Below are positions 35,752 to 43,871 of a stretch of DNA of 64,000 nt, in pieces (positions within the stretch are counted from its first letter, which is position 1; each line of letters starts with the position of its first letter). The notes under the pieces were generated by a model. That model saw only the letters and a program-made list of their open reading frames with translations, was not told where the DNA came from and did not search any database. Position numbers and translations under genes: made by a program. Source of the DNA: Marinifilum sp965230805 (lineage in GTDB: Bacteria; Bacteroidota; Bacteroidia; Bacteroidales; Marinifilaceae). Location of the stretch: positions 2,046,001-2,110,000 of the forward strand of contig NZ_OZ246019.1 in assembly GCF_965230805.1 (NCBI RefSeq). Direction: 5' to 3'.

Positions 35752-36576
35752 CTAATACTTTAAAATTTTCACTTTCATCTTTACATCAGTATAAGGTCTA
35801 TCGTTTCCATCGGTTTTTAGATTTACAATTTTATCTAACACCTCTATGCCACCAATTACTTCGCCAAATACTGTGTAATTATAATCAAGATGCGGAACGC
35901 CGCCAATTGTAGTATATGCTTTTCTTTGTTCAGGGCTAAACTCCAATCTTTCACTGGATGCATTATAATCAAACTCGATTGATTCTTTTATCTTATTCGC
36001 AATAGCCCGAAATTCCGGCACATTCTTAGCCTTTTTGAGTGAGTCAAGAATATGCCTTTTATTTGGAGTAAGGTATCTTTTCACAATTCGCTTTCTTAAT
36101 GGAACGTTTACTTCCTTTTCCATTGCTGTTAATTCAGCATTGGTAAATACTCGTCCATGTGCAATATAGAATTGCGATACATCCGATTCTTTAAAGATAT
36201 TCACCTTATCGGGTTGGCGTGGCGAAGCCAAAGCTCCCTTTTTGTGGAAAAACTCAGGGCGAAACTCCGATTCTATAGTTCTGTTGGCACTACCATAACC
36301 AATCATCTTGCCCGGAGGGGCATTTCTCGAATCCTGTGATCCTCCCTGTGCAACAAAACCTTTAATAACGCGATAAAAGAGCGTACCATTAAAATGCTGA
36401 TTCTCGACCAACTGTAAAAAATTTTGTCGATGCTTCGGGGTTTCTTTATATAGCATGATTTTTAGATTCCCTAAATTGGTTTCAATAAGAACAATTGAAT
36501 TGGTACTTTGAGCTAAAACAGGAGTGCAATTCAGTAGCCATATAATAAGTGCTATAAAGATTTTGAACTTTCTCAT
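35752..36576 (-). CDS. Secreted cyclophilin-type peptidyl-prolyl isomerase
   Basis: 274 aa with a signal peptide (ending TPVLAQ). Cyclophilin motifs: LFYRVIKGFVAQGG (catalytic Arg), VSQFYIAHG, and the end FGEVIGGIEVLDKI. A ~90-residue charged insertion separates the two halves, as also in the paralogue upstream. It catalyses proline cis-trans isomerisation for envelope protein folding. Same strand and 61 bp behind its paralogue. Confidence 0.9.
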   Translation of the reverse strand: MRKFKIFIALIIWLLNCTPVLAQSTNSIVLIETNLGNLKIMLYKETPKHRQNFLQLVENQHFNGTLFYRVIKGFVAQGGSQDSRNAPPGKMIGYGSANRTIESEFRPEFFHKKGALASPRQPDKVNIFKESDVSQFYIAHGRVFTNAELTAMEKEVNVPLRKRIVKRYLTPNKRHILDSLKKAKNVPEFRAIANKIKESIEFDYNASSERLEFSPEQRKAYTTIGGVPHLDYNYTVFGEVIGGIEVLDKIVNLKTDGNDRPYTDVKMKVKILKY

Positions 36577-36637
36577 TTTCTATCATTAAAAAAGCATCAC
36601 TCAAATAACTTCAAAACAATTTCCGAAGGGTTAATTT

Positions 36638-37450
36638 CTATTGTAGGATTTTTATTTTCATACGAACATCTTTCAATGGACGATCATATTCATCCTTTTT
36701 AACTTTTGCAATGCTATCTATGAATTGAATACCTTTAATAACCTCTCCAAAAACGGTATAATTACCGTCTAAATGTGGTATTCCACCTATTGATGTATAA
36801 GTATCCACTTGTTGCTGCGAAAAGTTAATTCTCTCAGTGGCAAAAATTGAATCAACTTTAAATTGAATTCCATCTATAAGTGCACTAAGCTTATCCAATT
36901 CACCTTCGGTTTGATACTTCATTATATCCTTAGCATTTTCTTTCTGAACTTTTTCAAAAATACGATTCTTAAGCCTATCATTTAATTTTACCCTTAAAGA
37001 ATCTAAGCCCTCTTGGGAATAGACCATTCCTTGTGCCAAATAAAATTGAGAACCAGCAGATTTCTTATCTGGATTAACATCATCTCCTTCGCGAGCTGCT
37101 GCGATAACCCCTCTTTTATGGATTAAATGCGGTTTGAATTCTGCATCGATTTGGTAACCAGGTCCACCTTCTCCCAATCTGGTACCAGCTTTAGCATTTT
37201 TAGAATCAGGATCGCCTCCTTGTATCATAAAACCATCAATAACCCTGTGGAATAAGGTACCATCAAAATAGTGAGCATGTGCCAGTTTTATAAAATTATC
37301 ACGGTGCAAAGGAGTCTCGTCATATAACTTGATTTCAATGCCTCCATATTCTGTTTCGATTTGAACTATTCTATTTTTCTTGCCTAATTCCAATTTTTGT
37401 TGGCAAGAAACAAATGCGAATACTATTGCTAGATAAACTATTTTTCTCAT
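36638..37450 (-). CDS. Lipoprotein cyclophilin-type peptidyl-prolyl isomerase
   Basis: 270 aa. Lipoprotein signal FAFVSC, then a cyclophilin fold (LFHRVIDGFMIQGGDPDSKN, AGSQFYLAQG, GGIPHLDGNYTVFGEVIKG) with a charged insertion of ~90 residues. Tandem paralogue of the next gene; this one is better conserved at active-site positions. Likely an outer-membrane-tethered folding factor. Confidence 0.9.
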   Translation of the reverse strand: MRKIVYLAIVFAFVSCQQKLELGKKNRIVQIETEYGGIEIKLYDETPLHRDNFIKLAHAHYFDGTLFHRVIDGFMIQGGDPDSKNAKAGTRLGEGGPGYQIDAEFKPHLIHKRGVIAAAREGDDVNPDKKSAGSQFYLAQGMVYSQEGLDSLRVKLNDRLKNRIFEKVQKENAKDIMKYQTEGELDKLSALIDGIQFKVDSIFATERINFSQQQVDTYTSIGGIPHLDGNYTVFGEVIKGIQFIDSIAKVKKDEYDRPLKDVRMKIKILQ

Positions 37451-37468
37451 AAATGAACCAAGTATAAA

Positions 37469-37819
37469 TTAATCGTTTAAATATCCATTATCTTTAAAAT
37501 ATTCCACAATCGAGGATTTTAGCAATTTCTCCTCTTTGTCTTTAGAAAAAGGAGGAACCATTTTATTTTTAATAAAAATAGGCCAATTGTCATCATCATA
37601 TCCTTTAATCGAGTAATAGTTCCATTTCATCAACAAAGTACAAGTCGCCAAATCAATATGATCCCATTTTTCTTCCTTTGAATAGCTTTCCTGAAAACCT
37701 AAACCTCGTTCCTGTATACCAATTAAAAGTAGTGTTCCATTCAAATCAGCATCAACATTAAATTCTTCCGAAATTTTATATAAAAGACTGTTCCAGTCTC
37801 GTTCCAAATTATTCTCCAT
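37469..37819 (-). CDS. Hypothetical protein, 116 aa
   Basis: Family not recognised. Soluble, no signal peptide, acidic. Stretches such as LNGTLLLIGIQERGLG and DDDNWPIF look conserved in style. It is 18 bp upstream of the lipoprotein cyclophilin and likely heads that operon. Confidence 0.65.
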   Translation of the reverse strand: MENNLERDWNSLLYKISEEFNVDADLNGTLLLIGIQERGLGFQESYSKEEKWDHIDLATCTLLMKWNYYSIKGYDDDNWPIFIKNKMVPPFSKDKEEKLLKSSIVEYFKDNGYLND

Positions 37820-37910
37820 TGTATCAATTTTTTAAGAATGATAAAAATAAAGCTTTCCACCAAAACTATCATACAACTGAAATATTTTTTTAATTTTTTT
37901 AAAATTTAAA

Positions 37911-37942
37911 TTTGCAGATAAAAATATTCCAACTTATATTTG
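37911..37942 (+). promoter_or_regulatory. Bacteroidota-type promoter of the tRNA-Val pair
   Basis: TTTG at 37911-37914 and TATATTTG at 37935-37942 match the -33 (TTTG) and -7 (TAnnTTTG) boxes of Bacteroidota with 20-bp spacing, ~20 bp before the first tRNA. Confidence 0.75.
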
Positions 37943-37961
37943 CATCGCTTTTAAGGGCAAG

Positions 37962-38036
37962 GGGCGATTAGCTCAGTTGGTTCAGAGCACTTGGTTTACA
38001 CCCAAGGGGTCATAGGTTCGAATCCTATATCGCCCA
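37962..38036 (+). tRNA. tRNA-Val (TAC)
   Basis: 75 nt, acceptor GGGCGAT/ATCGCCC, anticodon loop TTTACAC (anticodon TAC), T-arm ATAGGTTCGAATCCTAT. CCA is not encoded. Confidence 0.95.
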
Positions 38037-38060
38037 CAAAAGCAAAATTTCAATAACAAA

Positions 38061-38135
38061 GGGCGATTAGCTCAGTTGGTTCAGAGCACTTGGTTTACAC
38101 CCAAGGGGTCATAAGTTCGAATCTTATATCGCCCA
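38061..38135 (+). tRNA. tRNA-Val (TAC), second copy
   Basis: Identical to the first copy except a compensated pair in the T-arm (ATAAGTTCGAATCTTAT). 24 bp behind it and presumably on the same transcript. Confidence 0.95.
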
Positions 38136-38137
38136 CA

Positions 38138-38171
38138 AAAAACGATCTTTGCAAGAGGGTCGTTTTTTTTG
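38138..38171 (+). terminator. Terminator after tRNA pair
   Basis: AAAACGATC pairs with G.TCGTTTT, followed by a run of T. Confidence 0.75.
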
Positions 38172-38590
38172 CTTAATAGTTTTATTATTTCGGATCAAAC
38201 TGGATCAAGCAAACTGCCTTCTAAAATCGGATCAAGCGGAAAACGTGTGGGACGTGTATATTTCATGCATATGTTTCTCCGGTCTAACAATCCAAAATGC
38301 CCCATTTAAAGAATAAGTAATTCAACAAAGCGAATAGTTTATTATGCTATTTTAATGTAGAACTTAAATATTCAAATTGTACAAAACTCTTACATTCATT
38401 CCTTACAAGTTCATCACAAAAAAATAAGCTTTTGCCGTAACCTAAAACCAATATTAATAGTATATTGCTGAGGTTTATGATAATAAATTCAAAAAAACAC
38501 AAATTTCTATAAAATCATTTAAACATTATTTTATTCATTTTCAATCATTTACATGTAGGATTGATATTTTTTTAATTTTTTTTACTTTTT
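38172..38590. other. Intergenic gap before the sigma-factor gene
   Basis: No gene seen. Three GGATCAA direct repeats occur near 38193-38240; function unknown. Confidence 0.45.
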
Positions 38591-38625
38591 GAGGGTTACC
38601 TTTTTGCCATAAAAGGAATAAAGGG
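38591..38625 (+). promoter_or_regulatory. Sigma-type promoter motif of the ECF sigma gene
   Basis: GAGGGTTACCTTTTT (38591-38605), 12-bp spacer, ATAAAGGG (38618-38625), ending 9 bp before the ATG. Same motif and spacing as upstream of the peptide array, suggesting autoregulation plus control of the array. Confidence 0.7.
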
Positions 38626-38634
38626 ATAGAAAAT

Positions 38635-39201
38635 ATGGATTACACTACTGAAGCGATACTTGAGGGAATAAGTATGAGCAACAACGATGTATTAAACTAC
38701 ATCTACAAAAAATTCTTCCCTAGTATTCGCAATTTTATTGAGAACAATAATGGAAACGAGGAAGATGCACGCGATCTTTTCCAAGAAGCCATTATTGTAA
38801 TCTATCGAAAAATGAAAAAAGAGCCGTTGGTTCTTACTTGTAACTTTAAAACATACATCTATTCCATTTGCAGACTTTTGTGGTTAAAGCAGCTTGAGAG
38901 GAGAAAGAACAGTAATGAAATTAATTCGGAAGGTGTTTTGGATAACAGATTAGATGAAGTTTCTGAAACTTATGACCAAACTGAGAAGTACAGACTTTAT
39001 CAGAAACATTTCCAAAATCTTGGACCGGATTGTAAAAAGATTCTTCAGCTTGCTCTTGACAAAATCTCACTTAAGGAAATTGCCGAAATTATGGGCTTTA
39101 AAAGTGAGAAGTATGCGAAAAAAAGGAAATTTCAGTGTAAACAAACGCTGATAGATAGTATCAAAAATGATAATGAATTTAAAGAAGTATATGATGAATG
39201 A
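38635..39201 (+). CDS. ECF-type RNA polymerase sigma factor
   Basis: 188 aa, sigma-70 region 2 (NNNGNEEDARDLFQEAIIVIYRK, then CNFKTYIYSICRLLWLKQLER) and region 4 (LGPDCKKILQLALDKISLKEIAEIMGFKS). It lacks regions 1 and 3 and is a stress- or envelope-type alternative sigma factor. The overlap with the next gene (ATG 39191 before the TGA at 39199) indicates coupled translation with a likely anti-sigma. The promoter motif just upstream is shared with the micropeptide array. Confidence 0.9.
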   Translation: MDYTTEAILEGISMSNNDVLNYIYKKFFPSIRNFIENNNGNEEDARDLFQEAIIVIYRKMKKEPLVLTCNFKTYIYSICRLLWLKQLERRKNSNEINSEGVLDNRLDEVSETYDQTEKYRLYQKHFQNLGPDCKKILQLALDKISLKEIAEIMGFKSEKYAKKRKFQCKQTLIDSIKNDNEFKEVYDE

Positions 39202-39943
39202 AATGAATTTTGACCGTATTGAGGATTTCCTTGATGGTGGATTGTCTGACGATCAGCTAAAGGAATTTGAGAAGGATCTGCTTGATGATCCGGATTTACA
39301 GATGGATCTGGATTTACATCAAGAGGTTGACGAGGCCATAGTCGAAAATGACATTATGAACCTTAGAAGTAAATTAGAGGCAATAGAGTTACCCAAGAAA
39401 GAGGAGCAAAAGCGCAAGTATAAATACCTTACCAAGTGGAATATTGTTGCTGCTTCATTGGCTTTATTCATAGGATTGGGTAGTTTAATGTTCCTGGTAA
39501 ATAACAAGGGTACATACTCCAATGAGAAGGTATATAGTAACTATTATAAGCCCTATGAAATCGTAGTAAATACTCGTTCGGCAGACGCCAATATAGATAA
39601 TATGCTGGTAACTGCTTTAAAAAGCTACGAAGCAAAGGACTATCGGACTGCCCTTAAGTTGTTTAAACAAATATTAGATAAGGACAGTACAAATATTACA
39701 AGTAACTTTTATTCAGGAATTTCCAACCTTGAAATAAGCGAGTATCAAAAAGCGAATAAAAACTTTACTAAAGTTATTCGTCATAAGAATAACCTGTTTA
39801 TAGAGCAATCCGAATGGTATCTTGGTTTTTGCTATTTAATGACTAATGAAAGAGAAAAAGCCATTAAACAATTCAATATCATTGCCAAAGGAAATAGTTT
39901 CTATAAGGCGAAAGCTCAGGAAATTCTTAATAAGTTGGAATAG
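39191..39943 (+). CDS. Membrane protein with anti-sigma-like N-terminus and periplasmic TPR
   Basis: About 250 aa. The N-terminal acidic cytoplasmic part (FDRIEDFLDGGLSDDQLKEF, then LDLDLHQEVDEAI) resembles anti-sigma factors of ECF operons, followed by one transmembrane segment (~residues 80-100) and two or three TPR units outside. Start chosen at ATG 39191, which overlaps the sigma gene by 11 bp; ATG 39194 is an alternative. It probably holds the sigma factor until a periplasmic signal acts on its TPR region. Confidence 0.8.
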   Translation: MMNEMNFDRIEDFLDGGLSDDQLKEFEKDLLDDPDLQMDLDLHQEVDEAIVENDIMNLRSKLEAIELPKKEEQKRKYKYLTKWNIVAASLALFIGLGSLMFLVNNKGTYSNEKVYSNYYKPYEIVVNTRSADANIDNMLVTALKSYEAKDYRTALKLFKQILDKDSTNITSNFYSGISNLEISEYQKANKNFTKVIRHKNNLFIEQSEWYLGFCYLMTNEREKAIKQFNIIAKGNSFYKAKAQEILNKLE

Positions 39944-39971
39944 ATTATACTCATTCATCTACACATATATT

Positions 39972-40000
39972 AAAGCTGCACAATCTAATTGTGCAGCTTT
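39972..40000 (+). terminator. Terminator of the sigma/TPR operon
   Basis: AAAGCTGCACAA pairs with TTGTGCAGCTTT across a 5-nt loop. Confidence 0.85.
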
Positions 40001-40171
40001 CTTTATTATGACCTTAGACACAGCTTTTATACACATCATAGCAGTTATATAAGGAAATGTGTATCACTTTAAGAACCTTTTAGTGATGATAAAAAAAAAG
40101 GAAGAGCGCTAGTAACGGTTTCGTTTTTAACAAGAATAAACTCAAAAGAACAATAAGCCAACTTGCTTAAT

Positions 40172-40212
40172 GGTATTAGTATAAGTTATACTTTTCTTCT
40201 TGCTATCTTTTT
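40172..40212 (-). repeat. 41-bp target-site duplication, displaced copy
   Basis: Reverse complement of 26555-26595, directly next to the end of IS copy 2. It contains the last codons of the CHAT gene as a non-coding duplicate. Confidence 0.85.
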
Positions 40213-41855
40213 CCTGAGTTCCGCACAGGGACACCCAAATTAGAAATCAAATAATTTAGCTAGATGTTTTTGTTCATCATTTAGAAGTAGAGTTTCTTTA
40301 AAAGTGTTGCCAGTTTTGGGATCTGAGATTTCGATTGCATAGATTGATTTGGCGATGTCGATGGCTTTTTCGGGACTCATTTTGTCTGTTTTTAACTTCA
40401 GTTGCCTCTCAAGTTCTTTGTAAACTTTATAGGCTACAAAATTGATGGTGATAAGCGCCTGAATCCTTTTTTGCAGTCTATGGTAGATTGGTCTGATCTT
40501 CAGGTCATGCTTTGCAACCCTAAAGGCTTTCTCGATTTTCCATAGCTGGCCATAATTATTGATGATTTCTTCCTTTGAAAGTGTTGTATTGGTCATGTAA
40601 CCTTTCAGTCCATCCCATGCTGCATCCTCTTCAAATTTTCCATGATTGATTCTGATAGTTATATCTCCTTCCAGTTGTAAATACTTATTGTATCCTCTAT
40701 TGTTTATCGATGACTTGGTCAGCTTACCTGATTTGATCCTTTGCTCCAACTTCATCAGCCCCCTTTCCCTATTATGCCTGTCCTTTTTAGCCCTTCTGTC
40801 AGTATATCCGACAATTAAGTTTGTTCCATCGGTTCTGGGAATAATTGCACTGGATTTATCTTTGAGATTCAGAGCGAGTATTTCTTCTTTAATCGCCTTG
40901 CTTTCATTTTTAATGCGTGCGCCAAGAATAAACTCATAACCTTTCTTCTGAAGTTCTTTGACATTAGAAGATGAGAGTAAGCCGGAATCAGCTATAACAA
41001 CTAGCTTATCCAGATCATATTTGTCTTTAAAAACATCAATAATGGGAAGCATTGTATGGCCTTCAAACTTGTTACCTTCATGAATTTCATATGCTGACGG
41101 ATAGCCTTCAACACCAACAAGTAGCCCCAATACGATTTGCGGATTCTGGTGTTTTCCTTCTTTGGAAAAGCCTCGTTTTCTTAAATCATCTTCATCATCA
41201 ATTTGAAAATAAATTGTTGTAACATCGTAGAAAACAACCCTGATGATACCGCCAAGTATCTTTTTGGTATGCTGATAACTAATTTGCTGAAGCGTTTCTT
41301 TGTGATCAGAATAGACTTTATCCAAATACCTGTATATCCTGTCTTCTTTTATATTTATCGAAAAGTATCTGTGTAAATACTGAGTCGTTTTTAACTTACT
41401 TGCCGGGTGTGACAGTCGAACCAGTACTAATTGTTTTAGAAGGTCGTTACAAACAGTGTCAAATCCAATTTCATTATAAATCCTGCCAAGTAACAGGTGG
41501 ACACCTTCAATTGAAATGTTTCGTATGCTTTGTTTGACGGTTTCCTTGAAATCCTGTACTGTAAAATCAAAAGATTGTTGACCTTCATAATGCGAGATAT
41601 AATCAAGTCCTTGTTGGTAAAGAGTTTCTATTTCAGTATCAGAACAAGAACTGCCGATAGTTTTAAGCACTTTGTATTTTCCAGAGCTTTTATCAATGAC
41701 TTGCACACTGACAACACCACTATTGTTCTTCTTTTTTCTCACAAACATAGTGCAAATATAAGCCTGGGACACCCAAACATCCAACTAAAAAGAACTTATA
41801 ACCCTGTAATAGTGCGACTTAAATCTTTTTGCCTGAAAAAAGTGCGGAACTCAGG
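40213..41855 (-). mobile_element. IS1634-family insertion sequence, copy 2 (inverted)
   Basis: 1643 bp, same terminal inverted repeats and same length as copy 1. One base difference is visible next to the right terminal repeat (CCCAGTGCGG versus CCCTGTGCGG). Confidence 0.93.
40240..41748 (-). CDS. IS1634-family transposase, copy 2
   Basis: Protein identical to the transposase at 26703-28211, in the opposite orientation. Confidence 0.93.
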   Translation of the reverse strand: MFVRKKKNNSGVVSVQVIDKSSGKYKVLKTIGSSCSDTEIETLYQQGLDYISHYEGQQSFDFTVQDFKETVKQSIRNISIEGVHLLLGRIYNEIGFDTVCNDLLKQLVLVRLSHPASKLKTTQYLHRYFSINIKEDRIYRYLDKVYSDHKETLQQISYQHTKKILGGIIRVVFYDVTTIYFQIDDEDDLRKRGFSKEGKHQNPQIVLGLLVGVEGYPSAYEIHEGNKFEGHTMLPIIDVFKDKYDLDKLVVIADSGLLSSSNVKELQKKGYEFILGARIKNESKAIKEEILALNLKDKSSAIIPRTDGTNLIVGYTDRRAKKDRHNRERGLMKLEQRIKSGKLTKSSINNRGYNKYLQLEGDITIRINHGKFEEDAAWDGLKGYMTNTTLSKEEIINNYGQLWKIEKAFRVAKHDLKIRPIYHRLQKRIQALITINFVAYKVYKELERQLKLKTDKMSPEKAIDIAKSIYAIEISDPKTGNTFKETLLLNDEQKHLAKLFDF

Positions 41856-41956
41856 AAAAAGTAGATTCCCTTAATTTACAATTGTGGGGGGAATAAAACT
41901 GATGATTCTAACTAATTAAGCTAATAAATAATTTATAACCTTTCCAACATGTTTCT
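41856..41956 (+). repeat. 101-bp target-site duplication of IS copy 2
   Basis: Reverse complement of 28239-28339, directly abutting the IS end. Confidence 0.85.
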
Positions 41957-42075
41957 TTATTTTTAGGCTTCAAACAAATTATGAACTCCTACTTAGCTTG
42001 AAAAAGCAATTTCCTCACTTTCGTCAGTTGGATGCCATGGATTGTGGCTCAACTTGTTTGCGCATGATAGCAAAG
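41956..42075 (+). pseudogene. 5' fragment of the C39 exporter gene
   Basis: 120 bp matching 45271-45390 with about five mismatches, covering the exporter's upstream bases and first codons up to DCG.TCLRMIAK. It then breaks into the leader element. It is a direct repeat flanking the 3.2-kb precursor 2-S41-radical SAM cassette. Confidence 0.85.
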
Positions 42076-42107
42076 TTCACTGCCAAAAATGGCGGTGAAC
42101 CTTTTTT
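42075..42107 (+). terminator. Terminator at start of leader element 2
   Basis: GTTCAC.GCC pairs with GGC.GTGAAC, followed by TTTTTT. Counterpart of the hairpin at 29943-29989. Confidence 0.8.
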
Positions 42108-42130
42108 AATTTAGTATGCTTAAAATAATA

Positions 42131-42217
42131 ATGCGCATTTATAAAATCGCTCGGGAGCAAGCAAACAAATTGTCCATTCTCAACCCGGAAACGACTTTGG
42201 TAGCTGAGCTACTCTGA
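42131..42217 (+). CDS. Possible upstream small ORF in leader element 2 (28 aa)
   Basis: Starts MRIYKIAREQANKLSIL, ends VAELL. It may be a leader peptide or simply part of the duplicated element. Confidence 0.3.
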   Translation: MRIYKIAREQANKLSILNPETTLVAELL

Positions 42218-42301
42218 TCAAGGGCAAATCTAGCTAAACGAGATGACCTGTGCAATTGGCTATTGTAGGGGGAAGGAAGTGCCATCTAATAATAAGAAAA
42301 G

Positions 42302-42451
42302 ATGAAAAAGAATCGTTTTAATGTAATTAATGAGTCCAAATTTGAAAGATTATCAAATAAAGATATGCAAAACTCTAAAGGAGGATGGATTTGTGTTTCA
42401 TGCAAAAAAAGACAAAGGAAAGTACCTATTGTTATTGGTAAATCTGCTTAA
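42302..42451 (+). CDS. RiPP-type precursor peptide 2, double-glycine leader (49 aa)
   Basis: Leader ends RLSNKDMQNSKGG. The 21-residue core begins WICVSCKKRQRK, with a CxxC pair and a basic patch, then VPIVIGKSA. It is the first gene of a cassette with S41 peptidase and radical SAM/SPASM enzyme, and is separated from them by a hairpin that may limit read-through so that precursor is made in excess. Modification of the Cys or neighbouring residues by the radical SAM enzyme is inferred. Confidence 0.8.
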   Translation: MKKNRFNVINESKFERLSNKDMQNSKGGWICVSCKKRQRKVPIVIGKSA

Positions 42452-42468
42452 TTGATGATTTAACTAAC

Positions 42469-42499
42469 GGCTGATATTTGGTTATCAGCCACTTTTTTT
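42469..42499 (+). terminator. Attenuator-type hairpin between precursor 2 and S41 gene
   Basis: GGCTGATA pairs with TATCAGCC, followed by ACTTTTTTTA. Only 10 bp before the next ATG. Confidence 0.75.
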
Positions 42500-42508
42500 A
42501 TTTTAAAA

Positions 42509-43864
42509 ATGAATAAGAAGTATAAATTTATTATACCAGTAGTTGCTATTTTTTCTGCACTAACTTCATCTGCTCAAACTAGTGAAAATCATTTAAAATT
42601 ATTAAACCCGTTAAGCATTATTACAAAAGATGATTTGCTAAAAGATAAAAATGCACTTAAAAAGTTTCATCCTGGCGTATTTAAGAATTTTTCTGAACGT
42701 AAATACGATTCATTAATCGAAGCCGTTTCTATAACTTTACCTAAGGATTCCGTTACTGAAACTCAAAAAAGTTTAATAAGGCGTAAGGTGCTTGATATTA
42801 TTATGTATGAGGATCCACACCTGAGATTTGTTCCTAAACTCACTACAGTAAGTGGCAAAAAATTAAACTTTAAGAGTATAAAAGTATTACCATGTGATTT
42901 TTTATGTATTAATGATACTTTGCTTGTTCATAAATCCTATAGTCCTTCTATTAATAAGGGAGATAGAATAATTTGTATAAATGGAGAAAATTCTAAGGAC
43001 TATTTAAACTCATCTTACAGAGATAGATATTCACCTGCTATTTTATTACAAGCCCCGCACCATTTAAAGTTTAGCCATAGTTATAATTTATTAATTGAAA
43101 GAGATGGGAAGAGGAAGGTTATAAATGTAGATGGAATATCACTTACAAAAACCATTTATAATAAAGCTCCTTTTTTTGAACAGGTATTTTCGGATTTCGA
43201 AACAGGTTACTTTCGTATTAGTAATTTTGATTTCAACAAGCATCTAGTTACTCGTTTACGTCGTTTTCTTAAGAAATTAGAAAGGGATAATATAACGAAT
43301 TTGATTATTGATATTCGTGAGAATAAAGGTGGTTCAGGAGATCGATTTGATGAAATCTTCTCGATGTTATCAAATAAAAAGAAATTAATATACCAATCAG
43401 ATGCTAAGATTAAAATTTCAAATGATAATTATAAGGAATACAACTTTAATAAAGATATGATTGGAGAAGTAGTTTCATTACCAGAGAAGGAATTGGTTAA
43501 GGAATTTGCTTTAGATTCTACAAAACTTATTGGGGAAATAGATTGTTTCGTTTTGGTTAGTCGTGATACAGGATCGGTGGCTGCTAGTTTTGCCAATATT
43601 ATGAATTATAATAATATAGGAACTTTAGTGGGAGAACCATTGTCGCATAATGCCTTAAAGTATGGTGATGTTATAATTGCCAAAAGAGACAATTCAAGAT
43701 GGGTTATTTCTACCATTGAATATGTTGAACATTCAAATTCACAGGATGGGATACTGTACCCAGATATTTATATCCCCTTTAAAGCCAATGAATATCTTAA
43801 AGGTGGAGATCCTGTTTTAGAAGAATGTTTAGATTTAATAAAAGCTAATTCAAAAGAAAATTAA
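42509..43864 (+). CDS. Secreted S41-family peptidase
   Basis: 451 aa. Signal peptide ending TSSAQ. A C-terminal S41/tail-specific protease domain is seen in LIIDIRENKGGSGDRFDEIF and VSRDTGSVAASFANIMNY, the Ser of TGSVAAS being the candidate nucleophile. A GDRIICINGE stretch (~residue 150) looks PDZ-like. In RiPP loci such proteases may process or clear peptides, though function here is unproven. It lies 7 bp before the radical SAM gene, so they are one operon. Confidence 0.85.
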   Translation: MNKKYKFIIPVVAIFSALTSSAQTSENHLKLLNPLSIITKDDLLKDKNALKKFHPGVFKNFSERKYDSLIEAVSITLPKDSVTETQKSLIRRKVLDIIMYEDPHLRFVPKLTTVSGKKLNFKSIKVLPCDFLCINDTLLVHKSYSPSINKGDRIICINGENSKDYLNSSYRDRYSPAILLQAPHHLKFSHSYNLLIERDGKRKVINVDGISLTKTIYNKAPFFEQVFSDFETGYFRISNFDFNKHLVTRLRRFLKKLERDNITNLIIDIRENKGGSGDRFDEIFSMLSNKKKLIYQSDAKIKISNDNYKEYNFNKDMIGEVVSLPEKELVKEFALDSTKLIGEIDCFVLVSRDTGSVAASFANIMNYNNIGTLVGEPLSHNALKYGDVIIAKRDNSRWVISTIEYVEHSNSQDGILYPDIYIPFKANEYLKGGDPVLEECLDLIKANSKEN

Positions 43865-43871
43865 AAGAATA

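Larger units (their letters stand above)
42075..42282 (+). repeat. Leader element 2 upstream of precursor 2
   Basis: About 208 bp highly similar to 29775-29980. Conservation ends at the purine-rich GGAAGGAAGTGC, just before the precursor start; the precursor coding regions themselves are not alike at the DNA level. Confidence 0.85.
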
